The notes beneath the pieces were generated by a model. It was not told where the DNA came from, searched no databases, and saw nothing but the letters and a program-made list of their open reading frames with translations. Shown one piece after another: positions 43,683 through 52,450 of a DNA stretch of 64,000 nt. Position 1 is the first letter of the stretch; each line of letters begins with the position of its first letter. The translations under genes were made by a program, and so were the position numbers. The DNA is from an uncultured Clostridia bacterium (GTDB lineage: Bacteria; Bacillota; Clostridia; Christensenellales; UBA1242), in assembly GCA_930990975.1 (NCBI GenBank), contig CAKNRR010000005.1, positions 1 through 64,000 of the forward strand, given 5' to 3'.

Positions 43683-46373
43683 ATGAGCAAAAGAGGACAC
43701 ATTTTAAATTGTTTTATCATCTGTTTTATATTATTGATTATAGGTATGATTTTCTTGGTTGAAGATGAGAGAAAATATAATCAAGATGAAACCAATGTAA
43801 CAGCCGCTACAACATTTAATTCATATTTAATGTGCTATGACTCAACAACTCCATATGGAGGGAATAGTACACGAGGAGGTAATATTTCAAATTGGTTTTC
43901 TGGTTTCCTTGGAATATGGGCTGAGTGTAGCGAAGGAGCAAAGAGTGCACACGCATGGAGTACAGATGATGAAGCAAGCGTTATGTTAAATAAATTGGAA
44001 TCAGGTTATTCGTTTATCGGTTGGTATACTGATTCAAGTTGCACTCAAACATTTAATTGTTCAAGTTTTCCTAGTCATAATCATGGTGGAGTAGTGGAAA
44101 CAGGTCATTTTAAAACGGCAGATTATCCAGTTGTATATTGTAAAGTCGCACAAACAGTGAATGTTACGGTCAGAACAAATAATTCATCATGGGGGAAAAT
44201 ATCTGCTAGAAATAGTGGCTTTACAAATTCAGTTACATTCTCTGATTATTATGGTAATTATATAGAACAATTAGCTGTAGAACCATCTCCTGGTTATTAT
44301 ATAAACTATTGGTCTAACGGGCATGATGTATTATACGGTACTCCATATAGTATGAGAATTTATAGTAGTTATATAACTGCGTATTTTGCACCCAGTATAT
44401 ATACAATAAATTTAGATAAACAAAGTGGAAGTGACGGGTCAAGTACAATATACTTAAAATACAACGCAGGGTGGTATTCAAATAGTGGTGCAACAGCATC
44501 AATATCTACAATAAGCAAACCAACAAGGATCGGATATACATTTCAAGGATATTATACAGGAACAAACGGAAGTGGAACAAAGATAATTGATTCAACAGGT
44601 AAAATAGTAGGAAGTCAAACATACACAACAAATAATACAACCCTATATGCCTATTGGACAGCCAATACATATGCAGTAACTTTAGATAGACAAGGGGCTA
44701 CAAATGGGACAACTTCCGTTACAGCAACATATAATAGTGCAATGCCATCAATAACCGTGCCAACAAAGACAGGATATACATTCCAAGGCTATTATACAGG
44801 TACAAGTGGTGGAGGAACAAAATATTACAATTCCAATGGCACAAGTGAAAGAAGTTATAATATAGCAGGGAAAACAACTCTATACGCATATTGGATACCA
44901 ATAAGCTACAGCATAAACTTTAGCTTAGGTAGTGGCACATGGCCAAGTTCATCACCAACAAATAATACCCAGTATGATACGGTATTAAATATACCAAACC
45001 CACGACCACCAACTGGTTACACCTTTACAGGCTGGACAAGCGGAACAAACTTTAATAGCTCAACAGCACAAAGTGGGACTGCCAACAATTCAACATCAAG
45101 TTGGAATGGAAGTTTGACAAAGAATACATACTTTAAGAATTTGACGGCAAGCAATGGAGTGACAGTAACATTAAATGCCAATTATTCAGCAAATAGTTAT
45201 ACAGTGACATTTAATGCAAATGGAGGCTCAGTATCTCCAACGACAAAGAGTGTGACATATGACAGTACTTATGGCGATCTTCCAACCCCAACAAGAACAG
45301 GATATACATTTACAGGCTGGACACTGAATGGAGCAACAATAACATCAACAACCCAAGTAAAGACAGCAAGCAATCATACATTGATAGCCCAATGGAAAGC
45401 AGACAGTTATACATTAACCTTTGATCCAAATGGACAAGGAGGAACAGTCAGTCCAACAATAAAGTCTGTGACCTATGATAGCGCCTATGGAGATTTGCCA
45501 ATTCCAACAAGAGCAGGGTATATATTCATAGGCTGGTATACAGATAAAAGTGCAGGAAGCCAAGTGTTATCAAATACAACAGTAAAGACAGTAAAGAATC
45601 ACTCAATCTATGCCCACTGGCAAGCAACATGGGCAACACAGGCAACAAAACCAGAATTAAGAGTGCCAGGCAATCCAAACAATGCAAGCAACCCATACAT
45701 AATAGACACGCCAAAGAAACTAGCATGGCTAGCAATGGAAGCCCAAACAAAGAACCTAAGTGGCTACTATGAACAGACAACGAATATAGACCTAAATGGG
45801 AATATATGGTTACCAATAGGGACGAATACATATAGCTTCACAGGCTACTATGATGGCAAAGGCTATTCAATCACAGAATTAAAAACCGCTTCAACAACCA
45901 ATGTATCCAACTCATCATCAGTTAACTCATATGTAGGCTTGTTTGGGAACACAGACGGAGCAAAACTCAACAACATTTATATTAAAGGTGCAGACATAAA
46001 AGGGCATACAAATGTAGGAGGAATAGTAGGTTATGCAAAAGGCTCAACAGTGCTTACAAGTTGTGGCTTCAGTGGAACTATATCAGCCACAGCAAACAGT
46101 GGAGCACTGATAGGCAATTCAGCTTCAACAACAGTGCAGATAACAGATTGCATAGTCTTCTCAGCGAATGTAGACAAGCTTAACTCAGGTTCAGCAACAA
46201 TCACAAACACAGTTTATGTACTTAATGGAAAGAAAGGTTGTTCAAGTGGAGAGTTTGAAAACTGGGTATATGTAAGTGGAATGCCATATCCAGTACCAAA
46301 AGGCTTATCATGGCTTGCGGAAGGCGGAGAACCTGCTGACATATCTGATATTCAAAATTGGGCAAACAGCTAA
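43683..46373 (+). CDS. Large InlB-repeat / GLUG-motif surface protein
   Basis: 896 residues. An N-terminal hydrophobic segment (about 10-27) can act as a signal or anchor. A unique region follows to ~235. Then come about five Listeria-Bacteroides (InlB B-type, Flg_new) repeats (about 236-650), recognisable by GYTFxGYYTG, GYTFTGW and endings such as LYAYW, LIAQW and IYAHW. A C-terminal domain (about 660-896) carries GLUG-type pieces (YVGLFGN, VGGIVGYA). There is no LPXTG or S-layer anchor. Such proteins are usually adhesins. It lies between sigG and a ylmC-like gene, a junction conserved without it in other spore formers. A 5'-truncated relative is at 50461-51999. Confidence 0.85.
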   Translation: MSKRGHILNCFIICFILLIIGMIFLVEDERKYNQDETNVTAATTFNSYLMCYDSTTPYGGNSTRGGNISNWFSGFLGIWAECSEGAKSAHAWSTDDEASVMLNKLESGYSFIGWYTDSSCTQTFNCSSFPSHNHGGVVETGHFKTADYPVVYCKVAQTVNVTVRTNNSSWGKISARNSGFTNSVTFSDYYGNYIEQLAVEPSPGYYINYWSNGHDVLYGTPYSMRIYSSYITAYFAPSIYTINLDKQSGSDGSSTIYLKYNAGWYSNSGATASISTISKPTRIGYTFQGYYTGTNGSGTKIIDSTGKIVGSQTYTTNNTTLYAYWTANTYAVTLDRQGATNGTTSVTATYNSAMPSITVPTKTGYTFQGYYTGTSGGGTKYYNSNGTSERSYNIAGKTTLYAYWIPISYSINFSLGSGTWPSSSPTNNTQYDTVLNIPNPRPPTGYTFTGWTSGTNFNSSTAQSGTANNSTSSWNGSLTKNTYFKNLTASNGVTVTLNANYSANSYTVTFNANGGSVSPTTKSVTYDSTYGDLPTPTRTGYTFTGWTLNGATITSTTQVKTASNHTLIAQWKADSYTLTFDPNGQGGTVSPTIKSVTYDSAYGDLPIPTRAGYIFIGWYTDKSAGSQVLSNTTVKTVKNHSIYAHWQATWATQATKPELRVPGNPNNASNPYIIDTPKKLAWLAMEAQTKNLSGYYEQTTNIDLNGNIWLPIGTNTYSFTGYYDGKGYSITELKTASTTNVSNSSSVNSYVGLFGNTDGAKLNNIYIKGADIKGHTNVGGIVGYAKGSTVLTSCGFSGTISATANSGALIGNSASTTVQITDCIVFSANVDKLNSGSATITNTVYVLNGKKGCSSGEFENWVYVSGMPYPVPKGLSWLAEGGEPADISDIQNWANS

Positions 46374-46424
46374 TAATTATTTTGATTAACAAAAATAGTC
46401 AATATGAAATAAAGAATGAAAAGA

Positions 46425-46464
46425 AAAAAGAGTGGAATAAATTTTATAATTTCGCTCTTTTTTA
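46425..46464 (+). terminator. Terminator after the InlB-repeat gene
   Basis: AAAAAAGAGTG pairs with CGCTCTTTTTT (one G-T wobble), then TATTG. Confidence 0.7.
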
Positions 46465-46470
46465 TTGTTG

Positions 46471-46530
46471 TATAATAAAACCTCCAGATAGTCTGTGGCT
46501 CGTTTTAGATTTACCGATGGACGGAAAAAC
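46471..46530 (+). mobile_element. Third IS200 left-end remnant
   Basis: GTATAATAAAACCTCCAGATAGTCTGTGG, then TCGTTTTAGATTTACCGATGGACGG, is a diverged version of the left ends at 351-386 and 811-860. The hairpin is degraded and no transposase follows. Confidence 0.5.
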
Positions 46531-46629
46531 AATAATATAAAGAAAGTAAAGAAAAAGACATAACAAAAAAATAAAATAATATATTAAAAATTATGTCATA
46601 AATTGTTGCAAAACTACATAATTTATCAT

Positions 46630-46920
46630 GTGGAAAGTACATTTTTAGATTTAAGGTGCAAAGAAATAGTCAATGTCTTGGATGGAAGAAGACTTGGGCA
46701 TATGACAGATATTGTTTTTGATTTGGGCTCTGCAAGAGTCTTAGGGTTTATAGTGCCTAGCGAAAAAACAGGTTGGAATTTTTTTAAATCTGCAGATCAG
46801 CTGTTTATTCCATATGGTTGTGTAGTCAGAATAGGAGAGGATGCAATTTTGGTGGAGCTTCCTTCTCAAGGTGTTCCAACAAATCCTTATGTGCTTACAA
46901 ACAACAATCAAAAACAATAA
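46630..46920 (+). CDS. ylmC: YlmC/YmxH-family sporulation protein (PRC-barrel)
   Basis: 96 residues from GTG 46630 (STFLDLRCKEIVNVLDGRRLGHMTDIVFDL). TTG codons at 46603/46606 would add a short tail. No strong ribosome-binding site is visible for either, so the start is uncertain. The fold is a PRC-barrel: KEIVNVLDGRRLGHMTDIVFDLGSARVLGFIVP, then QLFIPYGCVVRIGEDAILVEL. YlmC/YmxH proteins are found in spore formers directly after sigG and before nrdR; the function is not established. Here that synteny is kept, apart from the inserted InlB-repeat gene. Confidence 0.85.
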   Translation: MESTFLDLRCKEIVNVLDGRRLGHMTDIVFDLGSARVLGFIVPSEKTGWNFFKSADQLFIPYGCVVRIGEDAILVELPSQGVPTNPYVLTNNNQKQ

Positions 46921-46921
46921 A

Positions 46922-46946
46922 AACCTACTTGAATAGTAGGTTTTTT
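46922..46946 (+). terminator. ylmC-like gene terminator
   Basis: AACCTACT pairs with AGTAGGTT around TGAAT, then a T run. Confidence 0.85.
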
Positions 46947-46989
46947 GTTAATAAAAGTTTTGTTAATAAGTGATTTTTATTTTTTAAAA

Positions 46990-47427
46990 TCACATGTCTT
47001 CTAATATCTTTTTAAAATCATCAATATTGTCAAAGTTTTTGTACATTGCAATATATCTTAAAAATGAAACATCGTCAAGTTTTTTAAGTGAATATGCCAC
47101 AATATCAACGAGTTCTGAAGATGTGACTTCTTGAAGCATCTTATTTTGAACATTTTTTTCAATATTTTTTATAATTTCATCTATTTGTTCTGCGCTGATT
47201 GGCCTTTCTTCGCATACTTTAAGCATTGCATCTTTAAGTATCTTTGAATCATAAGATTGTCTAGAACCATCCTTTTTTACAATTAAGAAAGGCACGGCAT
47301 CAATGGTTTCATATGTTGTAAAACGCCTTCCGCAAGAAATACATTCGCGTCGACGCCTAATTGAATTTTCGCTATTTCTTGAGTCTAAAACTTTGCTATC
47401 TTCACATCCACAATAAATACATTTCAT
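46990..47427 (-). CDS. nrdR: Transcriptional repressor NrdR
   Basis: 145 residues. The zinc ribbon has KCIYCGCEDSKVLDSR and RRRRECISCGRRFTTYE (four cysteines). The ATP-cone domain (about 46-136) includes PFLIVKKDGSRQSYDSKILKDAML. NrdR senses (d)ATP and represses ribonucleotide reductase genes. No nrd gene is in the window. It points toward the ylmC-like gene and is divergent from feoA. Confidence 0.97.
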   Translation of the reverse strand: MKCIYCGCEDSKVLDSRNSENSIRRRRECISCGRRFTTYETIDAVPFLIVKKDGSRQSYDSKILKDAMLKVCEERPISAEQIDEIIKNIEKNVQNKMLQEVTSSELVDIVAYSLKKLDDVSFLRYIAMYKNFDNIDDFKKILEDM

Positions 47428-47548
47428 AATAAAACTCCTTATATATATGATAGCATAAAAAATTTAAAGATAAAAATATTTTGCTAAATAATTTGTTTGA
47501 TTTTAACAAAAATGTCATATAAAGTCAAAATATTAATAAATTTATTGT

Positions 47549-47779
47549 ATGAATAATTTAAACACATGCAAAATTGGCAAATTATATACTATTGACGCAA
47601 TTGGTGAGCAACTTCCATTAAAAATAAGAAGACGAATGTATGATCTTGGTTTTATAAATGGTCAAAAAATCAAAGTAGTTCGAAAATCTTTATTAAAAAA
47701 AGCGATTCTAATTGAAATTAGGGGATATACATTGTCGCTTAGAAGCACTATAGCTGAATTTATCTATTTGAAATCATAA
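47549..47779 (+). CDS. feoA: Ferrous iron transport protein A
   Basis: A 76-residue SH3-like FeoA: CKIGKLYTIDAIGEQLPLKIRRRMYDLGFINGQKIKVVRKSLLKKAILIEIRGYTLSLRSTIAEFI. FeoA stimulates the FeoB transporter. The ATG at 47549 has little ribosome-binding sequence. feoB begins 11 bases after the stop. I see no clear Fur box in the shared intergenic region with nrdR. Confidence 0.93.
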   Translation: MNNLNTCKIGKLYTIDAIGEQLPLKIRRRMYDLGFINGQKIKVVRKSLLKKAILIEIRGYTLSLRSTIAEFIYLKS

Positions 47780-47790
47780 AAAGAGGGAAT

Positions 47791-49914
47791 ATGATTAATG
47801 TAAACTTGGTAGGGAACCCAAACACAGGCAAAACGACGCTGTTTAACTCATTGACTGGTGCTCATGAACATGTGGGCAATTGGCATGGAGTAACGGTTGA
47901 GGAGAAGGCGAGAATTTACAAATATAATGGGCAAGAAATTAGAATAGTGGACTTGCCTGGTATTTATTCTTTGACAGCACTCAGTTATGAAGAGAAGGTT
48001 GCTGTTGATTATATTTTATCCCATAAAGATACAATAGTTGTAAATATTTGTGATGCAAGCAATCTTCAACGAAATTTATATTTGACCTTAGGGCTTATGG
48101 AGCTAGGAGTGCCCATAGTTTTGGCCGTCAATCAAATTGATAAGCGAAAGAATTGTAAAATAGATTTTAAGAAGCTTGAGGAGCTTCTTAATATAAAAGT
48201 TGTTTATCTCAATGCGGGAGATAAAAAGGAAGTAAGAAAATTAAATGATGCAATAATTGAATTAAATAGCAAATTGAAAAATAATTATATTGTGAAATAT
48301 AATATAAATTATTTTGATAAAATTAAAAAAAATAATGAAAAATTTAATAAATTAGACAAAATAATTGATAAAAATATAGTAAAAAATGAAGATTTGCTTT
48401 TTTATAAGATAAAAATTTTAGAAGATGATGAAAATGTTAAAAGTCTTTTCAATATAAAAAATAACTTTGACTGTGTGGAAGAAGTCGCTATTTGCAGATA
48501 TTCAAAAATAGAAGAGATAATAAAAAGTTGTGTTTCTGCAAGCGGAAAAGTTTATGGGCAAAGCAAACTTGATAGTATTTTTTTAAACAGATTTCTTGCT
48601 TTGCCAATTTTTTTGCTTCTTCTTGCAGGATGCTTTTATTTGACTTTTTTCTCAATTGGGTCATATTTAAGTGATGGGCTAGACTATCTTTTGCAAAAAT
48701 TTATTGCTTCGCCACTTATAAATCTGCTTTCTCATAATTTTGGGAGTGAAAGTTTTGTTGTAAGTTTGTTCCAAGAAGCGATAATAGGTGGTGTGGGTTC
48801 AATTTTAACCTTCCTTCCACAAGTTGCACTGTTATTTTTCTTTTTATCACTGCTTGAAGATAGTGGATATTTGTCGAGAGTTGCATTTGTATTTGAAGAT
48901 GTGCTTGGCAAAGTAGGACTATCTGGGAAAAGTGTATATACTTTATTGATGGGTTTTGGCTGTTCAACGACTGCCGTTTTGACTGCAAGAAACATGGAAG
49001 ATAAGAATTCCAAAATTAAGACGGGGCTGTTGACGCCATATATGAGTTGTTCGGCGAAGTTTCCAATATACGCAGTTTTAGGAGGTGCTTTTTTTGGTGC
49101 TAACAACATCTTTGTTATAATTGGACTTTATTTATTAGGTGTTGTGATTGCAGTTGCGCTTTCTTATGTTTTGGAGAAAACGGTTTTAAAAAGTAAGGAA
49201 CAATCTTTTATCCTAGAATTCCCTCCTTATAGAATGATGAGCTTCAAAAGAACTTTTGAAATGCTTTGGCTTAATGTTAAACTTTTTATAACAAGAGTTG
49301 GCACTTTGATTCTTGCAATGAACATTGTTGTTTGGGTTCTGTCAAATTTTACATTTACTTTGAAGTTTGTTGGAGTTGGCGAAGGTGTCAGCATTCTTGA
49401 AACAATAGGAAAAATACTTTCACCTATGTTCATTCCTCTCGGTTTCAACAGTTGGGGGCTTGCTTCTGCTTTGATTGCAGGGCTTGTTGCAAAAGAGATT
49501 ATTGTTTCTTCAATTGCAATGTTTAATGGTGTTGAAGAGGCATCTATTGAGTCAATACAATCTTCTATTGTATTATCGACATCGGCAGTCTATTTTTCAA
49601 GTCCAAGTTCAGTCATATCATTTTTAGTCTTTTGTTTGCTTTATTTTCCTTGCATTGCGACGACTTCCGTATTGCTAAAAGAAATTGGGAAGAAATGGAC
49701 ATTTATTGGGATTTTAATTGAATTTTTGATTGCATATTTAACAGCTTTCTTTATTTATACTTTAGGAAGATGTTTTGAAGTCTTTGGATTTATAAAAGTT
49801 TTGTTGGTAATATCGCTTATATTAATTTTGATTTTATCGATTAGAAGAATATATAAAATTTTTAAGAAGAAAAAATTTTGCCCATATCAAGATAAGTGTG
49901 GAAGATGTAAATGA
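47791..49914 (+). CDS. feoB: Ferrous iron transporter FeoB
   Basis: 707 residues. The N-terminal G domain has P-loop GNPNTGKTT, switch HVGNWHGVTVEEK, G3 DLPGIYSLT and an NQID at the G4 position (usually NxxD). A helical region (about 165-265) precedes the membrane domain of the family with two Gate repeats (LPQVALLFFFLSLLEDSGYLSR, LTPYMSCSAKFPIYAVL, LGFNSWGLASALIAGLVAKEI). The C-terminus ends in a short cysteine cluster (FCPYQDKCGRCK), reminiscent of FeoC-like or iron-binding tails. FeoB imports Fe(II) under anoxic conditions. GAGGG precedes the ATG. Confidence 0.96.
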   Translation: MINVNLVGNPNTGKTTLFNSLTGAHEHVGNWHGVTVEEKARIYKYNGQEIRIVDLPGIYSLTALSYEEKVAVDYILSHKDTIVVNICDASNLQRNLYLTLGLMELGVPIVLAVNQIDKRKNCKIDFKKLEELLNIKVVYLNAGDKKEVRKLNDAIIELNSKLKNNYIVKYNINYFDKIKKNNEKFNKLDKIIDKNIVKNEDLLFYKIKILEDDENVKSLFNIKNNFDCVEEVAICRYSKIEEIIKSCVSASGKVYGQSKLDSIFLNRFLALPIFLLLLAGCFYLTFFSIGSYLSDGLDYLLQKFIASPLINLLSHNFGSESFVVSLFQEAIIGGVGSILTFLPQVALLFFFLSLLEDSGYLSRVAFVFEDVLGKVGLSGKSVYTLLMGFGCSTTAVLTARNMEDKNSKIKTGLLTPYMSCSAKFPIYAVLGGAFFGANNIFVIIGLYLLGVVIAVALSYVLEKTVLKSKEQSFILEFPPYRMMSFKRTFEMLWLNVKLFITRVGTLILAMNIVVWVLSNFTFTLKFVGVGEGVSILETIGKILSPMFIPLGFNSWGLASALIAGLVAKEIIVSSIAMFNGVEEASIESIQSSIVLSTSAVYFSSPSSVISFLVFCLLYFPCIATTSVLLKEIGKKWTFIGILIEFLIAYLTAFFIYTLGRCFEVFGFIKVLLVISLILILILSIRRIYKIFKKKKFCPYQDKCGRCK

Positions 49915-49970
49915 ATAGGAAATAAATTTTGTTTTCGAATAACTCGAGATTTGGTTTTGGTTTGTACAGG

Positions 49971-50054
49971 TGCGAGAAAGCGATTTTTGCTTGCAAAAAT
50001 CACAAAACATTCGTTTTGTACAGAGTGCTAAAGCACTCTGTGCTTTCTCGCACG
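49971..50054 (+). repeat. Nested four-stem inverted-repeat element
   Basis: An outer 12-bp stem, GTGCGAGAAAGC (49971-49982) with GCTTTCTCGCAC (50043-50054), encloses three adjacent hairpins. These are GATTTTTG/CAAAAATC (49983-50002), ACAAAAC/GTTTTGT (50003-50020) and ACAGAGTGC/GCACTCTGT (50021-50042). All stems are perfect and there are no unpaired bases at the junction. There is no T run, so it is not a terminator. It lies 57 bases after feoB. The rest of 49915-50460 shows no gene, only an AT-rich hairpin near 50286-50309. Confidence 0.85.
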
Positions 50055-50460
50055 CATAAACAGGAGATAGTTATAAATGCAGACTATATAAAACGAAATA
50101 AGAATGATATAAATCTTATGTAGATTGTAACAAATTATAAATCAAATGAATAAATTAGAATATGGAAAAACAGAAAGATAACGCAAGATATAAAATCATT
50201 TGCATAAAAGCGCCAAAGTGGCTTAGCTTTATTATAAGAAAAATATTTAAAGCAGATAAGGCTTAACTTTATAATACATACATAAAAAATGAAATAAGTT
50301 TTTCATTTATGAGGAGAATTATACTATTGTTTTAAAATACTCAGTTATATGACGATATATCATATATATCTCATATATTTTAATATTAATTTTTGGGGCT
50401 ATGTTATTGAAATTTGCTTAGCGCTAAAAGGTGTTTTTTATTTTAAATTCCATTTGATAA

Positions 50461-51999
50461 TTCATAATATTATTTGACAATTCAAGCGGAAGCATAATTA
50501 GTGGGAAACTTACTTATGTTTCAGCAAATGATACATTGTATGCTAAATGGACACCAAAGACAAATTGTGTATTGTATTTTAATTCAAATTTGCCATCAGG
50601 AGCAACAGCATCAATAAATCCAACGCAGAAGAATGTGACCTTTAATAGCACATATGGGACACTAGCAACAGGGACAAGAACAGGGTATACATTAGATGGC
50701 TGGTATACAACATCAGCATGTACAACAAAAGTGTCAACAAGCACAAAAGTGACAAGCGAATCACAGACAGTATATGCGAAGTGGAAACCAAATACATATT
50801 ATGTCAAATTTAATGGCAATGGAAGTACAGAAGGGAATATGTCGAATCAGACATTCACATATGATACAGGACAGAATTTAACAGCGAATGCGTTTAAGAA
50901 AACAGGGTATAATTTTGTAGGATGGGCAACATCAGCGAGTGGAAATAAAGTATATGATGATAAAGCAAGTGTAAAGAACTTGACAACAGCAAATGGAGGG
51001 ATAGTAAATTTATACGCATTATGGACACCTGCAAGTTATACAGTAACCTTTAATCCAAATGGACAAGGCGGAGCAGTTAACCCAACGACAAAGAGCGTGA
51101 CATACGATAGCACCTATGGAGATTTGCCAACTCCAACAAGAGCGGGGTGGATATTTACAGGCTGGTATACAGATCGAAATGCAGGAAGCCTAGTTTTGCC
51201 AAATACAACAGTAAAGACGGCAGAGGCTCACTCACTTTATGCCCACTGGCAAGACACATGGGCAAACCATACAGAAACGCCAAGCTTAAGAGTACCAAGC
51301 AATCCAAACAATGCAAGCAATCCATACATAATCGACACGCCAGGGAAGTTAGCATGGCTTGCAATGAAAACTCAAACAAATCATTTAAGTGGATATTATG
51401 AACAAACAAAGAACATAGAGTTAGACGATTATATATGGCTACCAATAGGGACAAACACATATAGCTTTACAGGATACTATGATGGGAAAGGATATACAAT
51501 AGAGGGACTACACACAGCAGAAACAACAGAAGTATCCAACTCAACCTCAGTTAACTCCTATGTAGGATTATTTGGGAATACCAACGGAGCAAAACTTAAT
51601 AACATTTATATTAAAGGTGCAGACATAAAAGGTCATACAAATGTAGGTGGAATAGTAGGTTATGCCAGCGGTTCAACAGTGCTTACAAGCTGTGGTTTCA
51701 GTGGAACAATATCAGCCCAAGCAAACAGCGGAGCATTGATAGGAAGCGCAGTAAGTGGAGTGCAGATAACAGATTGTATAGTCTTCTCAGCAAATGTAGA
51801 CAAGCTTAACTCAGGTTCAGCAACAATCACAAACACAGTTTATGTACTTAATGGAAAGAAAGGTTGTTCAAGTGGAGAGTTTGAAAACTGGGTATATGTA
51901 AGTGGAATGCCATATCCAGTACCAAAAGGCTTATCATGGCTTGCTCAAGGAGGAAACCAAGCATCGCTTGCAGATATACAAAACTGGGTAAATGGTTAA
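50461..51999 (+). pseudogene. 5'-truncated InlB-repeat/GLUG surface protein gene
   Basis: The open frame begins right after a stop at 50458-50460 and enters in the middle of an InlB-type repeat (SGKLTYVSANDTLYAKW). There is no ribosome-binding site, no signal peptide and no plausible start. Two to three further repeats follow, then the same C-terminal GLUG domain as the 43683 protein, ending GLSWLAQGGNQASLADIQNWVNG. The two genes share a 152-bp stretch without a single difference (46167-46318 and 51793-51944). It is a 3' fragment of a paralogue and could serve as a silent donor for recombination with the full copy. An internal start is possible but unlikely. Confidence 0.75.
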
Positions 52000-52010
52000 A
52001 TAAAACAAAA

Positions 52011-52036
52011 AAAGGACAAGTTACACTTGTTCTTTT
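52011..52036 (+). terminator. Terminator after the truncated InlB gene
   Basis: AAAGGACAAGT pairs with ACTTGTTCTTT around TAC, then T. The region from here to the hrcA promoter (52037-52367) is AT-rich with no gene. Confidence 0.8.
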
Positions 52037-52367
52037 TTATTTTCTTTGGCTTTTTTATATTTTATATAAAAAATATATTTATATATTATATATCTATACA
52101 ATTTTTTTTATTTTATATTTTTAAATTAAGCATTATTTTATGTATGCTTATATATTTAAAGACTTAAAGCTTAAATTTCAATCTTTAATTTTGCAAACTT
52201 AAAAATTAAAATCATTAAAGAATGTTTATCTTTTGCTAGGTAGTAATAAATGATTGAGTTTTAAATGTCTTTGATTTAGGTATAAGGTAATCATGATTTT
52301 TATAATACTCAGTTTTTGGAAAACTTAAAAAATATTTTAAAAATTTTAAATTTTTTGGCAAAATTAG

Positions 52368-52427
52368 TTGACTATTTTATAAAAACTGCATATAATATTG
52401 CTAGCACTTAAATAAAGAGAGTGCCAA
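52368..52427 (+). promoter_or_regulatory. hrcA operon promoter and CIRCE operator
   Basis: TTGACT (52368-52373), 17 bases, TATAAT (52391-52396) form the promoter. CTAGCACTT, nine bases, GAGTGCCAA (52401-52427) is a CIRCE element with three departures from the consensus TTAGCACTC-N9-GAGTGCTAA. HrcA binding here would block transcription of the whole heat-shock operon. Confidence 0.88.
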
Positions 52428-52450
52428 AAAGTCGAAATTAGAGGTTATTT

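Noticed and set aside
47428-47548. Fur box or riboswitch before feoA
   Set aside because: The 121-base region between nrdR and feoA is AT-rich, but no inverted repeat matches a Fur site and no folded leader with terminator is visible.
49929-50123. 64-codon open frame across the nested hairpin element after feoB
   Set aside because: It starts at a TTG without ribosome-binding site and its codons are simply the arms of the inverted repeats; the DNA or RNA structure explains the sequence better than a protein.
52000-52450. A gene in the 451-base gap before hrcA
   Set aside because: Only short frames without ribosome-binding sites occur; the region holds a terminator, AT-rich spacer, and the hrcA promoter with CIRCE.
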